Assembly (NCBI GenBank): GCA_022829145.1
Contig: CM040758.1
Coordinates: 15,356,628-15,420,627 of the forward strand
Direction of reading: 5' to 3'
DNA length: 64,000 nucleotides
Origin: Albula goreensis
Lineage: Eukaryota > Chordata > Actinopteri > Albuliformes > Albulidae
Shown: positions 60,147 to 64,000 of the stretch, one piece after another
Layout of the letters: every line of letters starts with the position of its first letter
Position numbering within the stretch: position 1 is the first letter of the stretch
The notes under the pieces: generated by a model
The model's input: the letters and a program-made list of their open reading frames with translations, nothing else
Told to the model about the DNA's origin: nothing
Database searches by the model: none
Made by a program: the position numbers and the translations under genes

Positions 60147-63100
60147 TCATGCCACTCCAGGCTTCACTTCAAACCTTGGGATTTTTACAACATTTTTATA
60201 AAAACCCCAACATTATTTCTTGTATTTCTGTTACCTCTCCCCATGCAAACGGGCATGTGATGTGCAGCCACACTCAGAGCGGGAATGATGCTGTCCACTC
60301 CAGAAATGTTCAACCCATTAATCACAGCAAGGAACACACTTTTTCTCTGGGAAATGTCTGGCAAGAATTTCTCAAGTAACTAGAAGCATTCCCTGGATAG
60401 TGTCAAGAGACAGAAACTTTAAAATATTCATATTTAAAAAGGTTGTTAAATTTAGATATCTTTTGTTTGTCTTATTGATGGGACAAGCCATCTCCCACGT
60501 TTGCAGATTATGCAAATGTTGCAGATTTTTTGATCATGCAAAGCAGAAAATGTGAAAGTGTAACACAGTCATAGAACATGGCAAGAATGGACTGGAACAG
60601 CATATGAACATTGTTGCCAGATAAAGTGGCGACAATTCAAACATCACTGCTGCCCTTAAAGTGTGTATTTGCGGGCCATAATCCCTGCCATCTCCCAGGT
60701 AAGGGCGAAGAACAATTCGCTGACCTCTTTATTTGCACACGTGTGTGTCATCACAGTGACAATCGTGGAGTAACCCATGTGAGTATAGCATCTGGCATGG
60801 CCTGGTGACCACTAGGAACATAATGATTTGATGAGGGCTCCATTGTGTCCGACAGCTGTAAAAACATGTGCCCAATAAGTGTTTTGCAATGTTGATATTC
60901 CACATGCCACAGTGGTATTTAACATAGTTAATCTAAATATCATTGGAAGCTGCTAATTCTATAAGCCACTTTACACCTTCAGCATGTTCCCATGGTGACA
61001 CAGGGACCATAATGCTGATAGATCTCTGTTAAACCTGTCTATAACATGCTTTGAAGCATAATCAACGTCATTTGACTGAATCTGTGTGTTACATATTATT
61101 TTTTCACTCATAAATAGCTTTATCCACCTCTGAAATTGAAGCAGTGAAACTTGGAAATTAAAATATGAAATCATACAGGCAATACAAAATGCAGTTATAT
61201 CAAATGTCACAGAATACTAATTGTAGCATCATATGAATCATGAATATTTCTATGTTTATGATATATGTGTAATTTTAAGCATTTCAAGCATATTTTGATT
61301 TATTGTCAATAAAATGGTCTCTACTTCCTGATTGAATTGTCAGCAAAGAGCACAAGACCAGATGTGAAGGTCCTACATACATATGTCAGTGCTTAGACCA
61401 TGGATTTGTGAATCCTGGTTACCAAAGCAAACATTCTGTGGCTTACAAAGCATATCATGTTAATCATATTTCAAACAACAGTTTCTGCTGGAAACAGCTG
61501 CAATTAAAACTATCACTAAATGTTCTTCAGCGATATCCCCGATCCCAGAGAGCGTTGAGCTATAAAAATGGGATAATTTATTTCTTCATAAAACAAATCA
61601 GATTTGAGTCTCTTGACTGTTCCTACAAGAATTTCAGAGAATGAAAAAAGTATTAAGGGAATGGTCTCGCCATACCCAATTCAATTTAATAAATGAATCA
61701 ATGGCTTGGGATATAAAGACCAATATATCATTTTTAAGTGTATTTCAAAAACAATAATTATTAAGAAATAAAAAACCTGGAATATATGAGTACATTGGGG
61801 TAAAGTTCAGAGAAACTGACTAGAGACTTTAGGTGAAAAAGTCCAAACACAAGTCTATGAGTGCAAGATTTTAGACTAATCTAAAATTCTAAAATTTTAG
61901 ACTAATATTTTCAGACAAACAATCAAACAATTACCACTACCTACCAAAACTGTTTTTTCCACACAGCCATAATTCGCCACATTCCTTCTCTCCTCACCTG
62001 TTTACTATTTCAAACATCTCCTCCCCATCCCCACCTTTCATGTTTATGATCCATTCAATCGATCTCCCCTTTTCAGGCGATCACCTGAAGTGGCATGACT
62101 CCACCCCCGGACTCCACGGGGCCACTTACAACTTAATAAAACTATCATTAGACAAAGAATACTGTTTTATTTACTTGCTTAATGTCCTTTTTTCATGTCT
62201 GGAAAAGGTCACTCAAAATATCATGTCCTCATAATAAATGCAATCTTCATGCTGAGCGTTTGGTGGAACAGGGCTCTGAGGATGAAAGCCAGAGGCAACG
62301 GGCCTCCACAAAGATAAGGATCCTTTACTCCTAATTTACTTTGTGATTGATGGAAAGAGCGTAAACCCTGAGCAACTGCCAAAGGTTAATACGGTTCCCC
62401 TGGACACAATAAATCAGCCACCAGCCAGGAAAAAGACGGAGACAGGCAGGGGCTTCACATATGCTTTAACACTTTTAATCACAATTATGCATGTAACAGC
62501 TTATGAATGGTTATGTAACATGACATTATCATTTTAAGACATACATTTAGTTTCCAAAGCAAATCTGATGTTTGAAATACACTCATGATGTTATTGTAAG
62601 GAAACAGATATAGGACTGTGGGAATAGAAGCAAAATTGTGTTGTGCACCTCAGACACATGTGTAAACATGTTTATAACTCAACAGTATTTCACCACATTA
62701 AAAGTGTCAGGAAATTTAAGTATTGAAGCATAATGTGAGTGCTGAGGATTTTCCATTATATCTGTCTGGTTCCTACCTTGACTTCTCTCATCCCATAATG
62801 ATGTACCTTCATTTGTAAGTGTTCCAAAATGTTATCATATTACTTGCATAAATCTGGAAAAGCTCTGAGTTTTCCCCTGCAATAATAAAATATTTAATGA
62901 GAAGATTTCATTTATATAGGGCCCTACACCAGACTGACTACGGCAGCCGAAGAGGAGAATTGTTTATTAGCCATGGATTCCATTAGTCTCCTACTCTCTC
63001 TAAAAAAACATACACACAACATACACACAATACTCACAGACAAATACATACAGATGCACATTAACACACCAACATGTATAATCAGACATTTTATTCTCTG

Positions 63101-64000
63101 TACTCTACACATCCTCTAACACACACAACAAATGTGCCCACTGTACTATACATTCACTTCAATAAAGGCATACTCTTGCTGAAACAAACACACACATTTA
63201 CTGAAACATGGCACATCACACACTGGTACACACACACGGGCACTTTCATTCTAACTAGAGCTACTGCCATCTGCCAATCTCCCCATGGCAAAGCATGCTG
63301 ACAGAGCAGAGTTATCAGTGTTGTCCAACATACAAAAAGAAGTAATCCCTTTCTGTGATATGAGCAGTGGTTTCAGTTAGTTAATGTATAATGGATTTTG
63401 TATCATGTCAGTATAAAACATGATACCTTCCCCATTACAATGACAGAGAACATACTGGCAGTAGTATATAAATCCCCTTTGACACATCATTTTTTCCTCT
63501 CACAAATGATCATTAGTTTGCATTACGTACAATTGTCAATGTAAAATGTTCTTGAAGGAGTCACAAATGGCCATTTGGATACAGATGTGTCAGACCAAGC
63601 AAGCCAGCTATGCTCCCATTTTTACTCATTCTCACAGAATGACCCTGGGCAGCTCTGGCTTGTATGACTGGCTTCAATTGACTGTAACCTGTAACAATAG
63701 GAATTTCTCAGGCACTAGCCAAAGGGTGATGAGCTTAATAATCCTTAATCAAACAATTTTACACATTTTGGCCATAATGCGATAATTAATTTGATCAAAT
63801 GCCATTGGGGGATACATCCATGGGAGATAAATCTCATGACAACAAACATACAGACATAAAACAGCTCACTACTCCACGGTGAAGGCTCAGCTTATACATA
63901 AATACTCTCACTTTCTTAGTGAAAGGATCTCAACAGAGTGTTGACAATGTGACATTTTAGCAGGATGTGTGGAATGTAGGAATGTAATGAATGATTCAGA

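Larger units (their letters stand above)
51941..64000. other. Intergenic region upstream of vegfc, distal part
   Basis: No gene recognised. It contains (ATT)n, (TA)n, poly-T, (CA)n, a 32-bp tandem repeat, a long pyrimidine tract and (CT)n. Non-repetitive blocks near 55150..55500 and 62040..62470 could be regulatory. The open frames are short or microsatellite-derived. Confidence 0.7.

Overview
The window is AT-rich, intron-dominated vertebrate genomic DNA. The spliced gene, the long (CA)n, (CT)n and (AAT)n microsatellites, a tRNA-derived SINE of a type common in ray-finned fishes, an L2-type 3' tail and a decayed Tc1-like fragment point to a bony fish, most likely a teleost. I do not name a species. 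There is no sign of bacterial, organellar or viral gene organisation.

One protein-coding gene can be supported: vegfc (vascular endothelial growth factor C), on the minus strand. Six coding exons were placed by hand from the reading frame, GT-AG sites and phases: exon 1 at 35944..36060 (start ATG and signal peptide), exon 2 at 19635..19847, exon 3 at 19074..19264, exon 4 at 15101..15240, exon 5 at 7741..7850 and exon 6 at 3408..3729. Intron phases are 0, 1, 0, 2, 1 and 2. They cover the signal peptide, N-terminal propeptide, the cystine-knot VEGF homology domain (exons 3 and 4) and most of the Cys-rich C-terminal propeptide. The short last exon (end of the C-terminal domain, stop codon, 3' UTR) was not found and should lie to the left of position 1. 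A candidate TATA box and upstream ORFs lie ahead of the start, at about 36200..36490.

The most notable observation is a break in the reading frame inside exon 2. The exon is 213 nt, but the flanking phases need 3n+1, and the conserved protein switches frame between about 19700 and 19745. Read literally, the gene stops at codon 70 of exon 2 and makes no growth-factor domain. This is either a one-base consensus error or a real loss-of-function allele.

Layout: 1..3407 is intron 6 with SINE and L2-tail fragments; 3408..36060 is the vegfc body, with a 13-bp minisatellite and a (CA)54 tract in intron 5 and a 16-kb intron 1; about 36061..36490 is 5' UTR and promoter; from about 36500 to 64000 there is no recognisable gene. 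That last region holds a probable solo LTR (41411..41967), a 41-bp-arm inverted repeat (51851..51940), several microsatellites and a few non-repetitive blocks that look like candidate long-range enhancers. No novel multi-gene system is visible.
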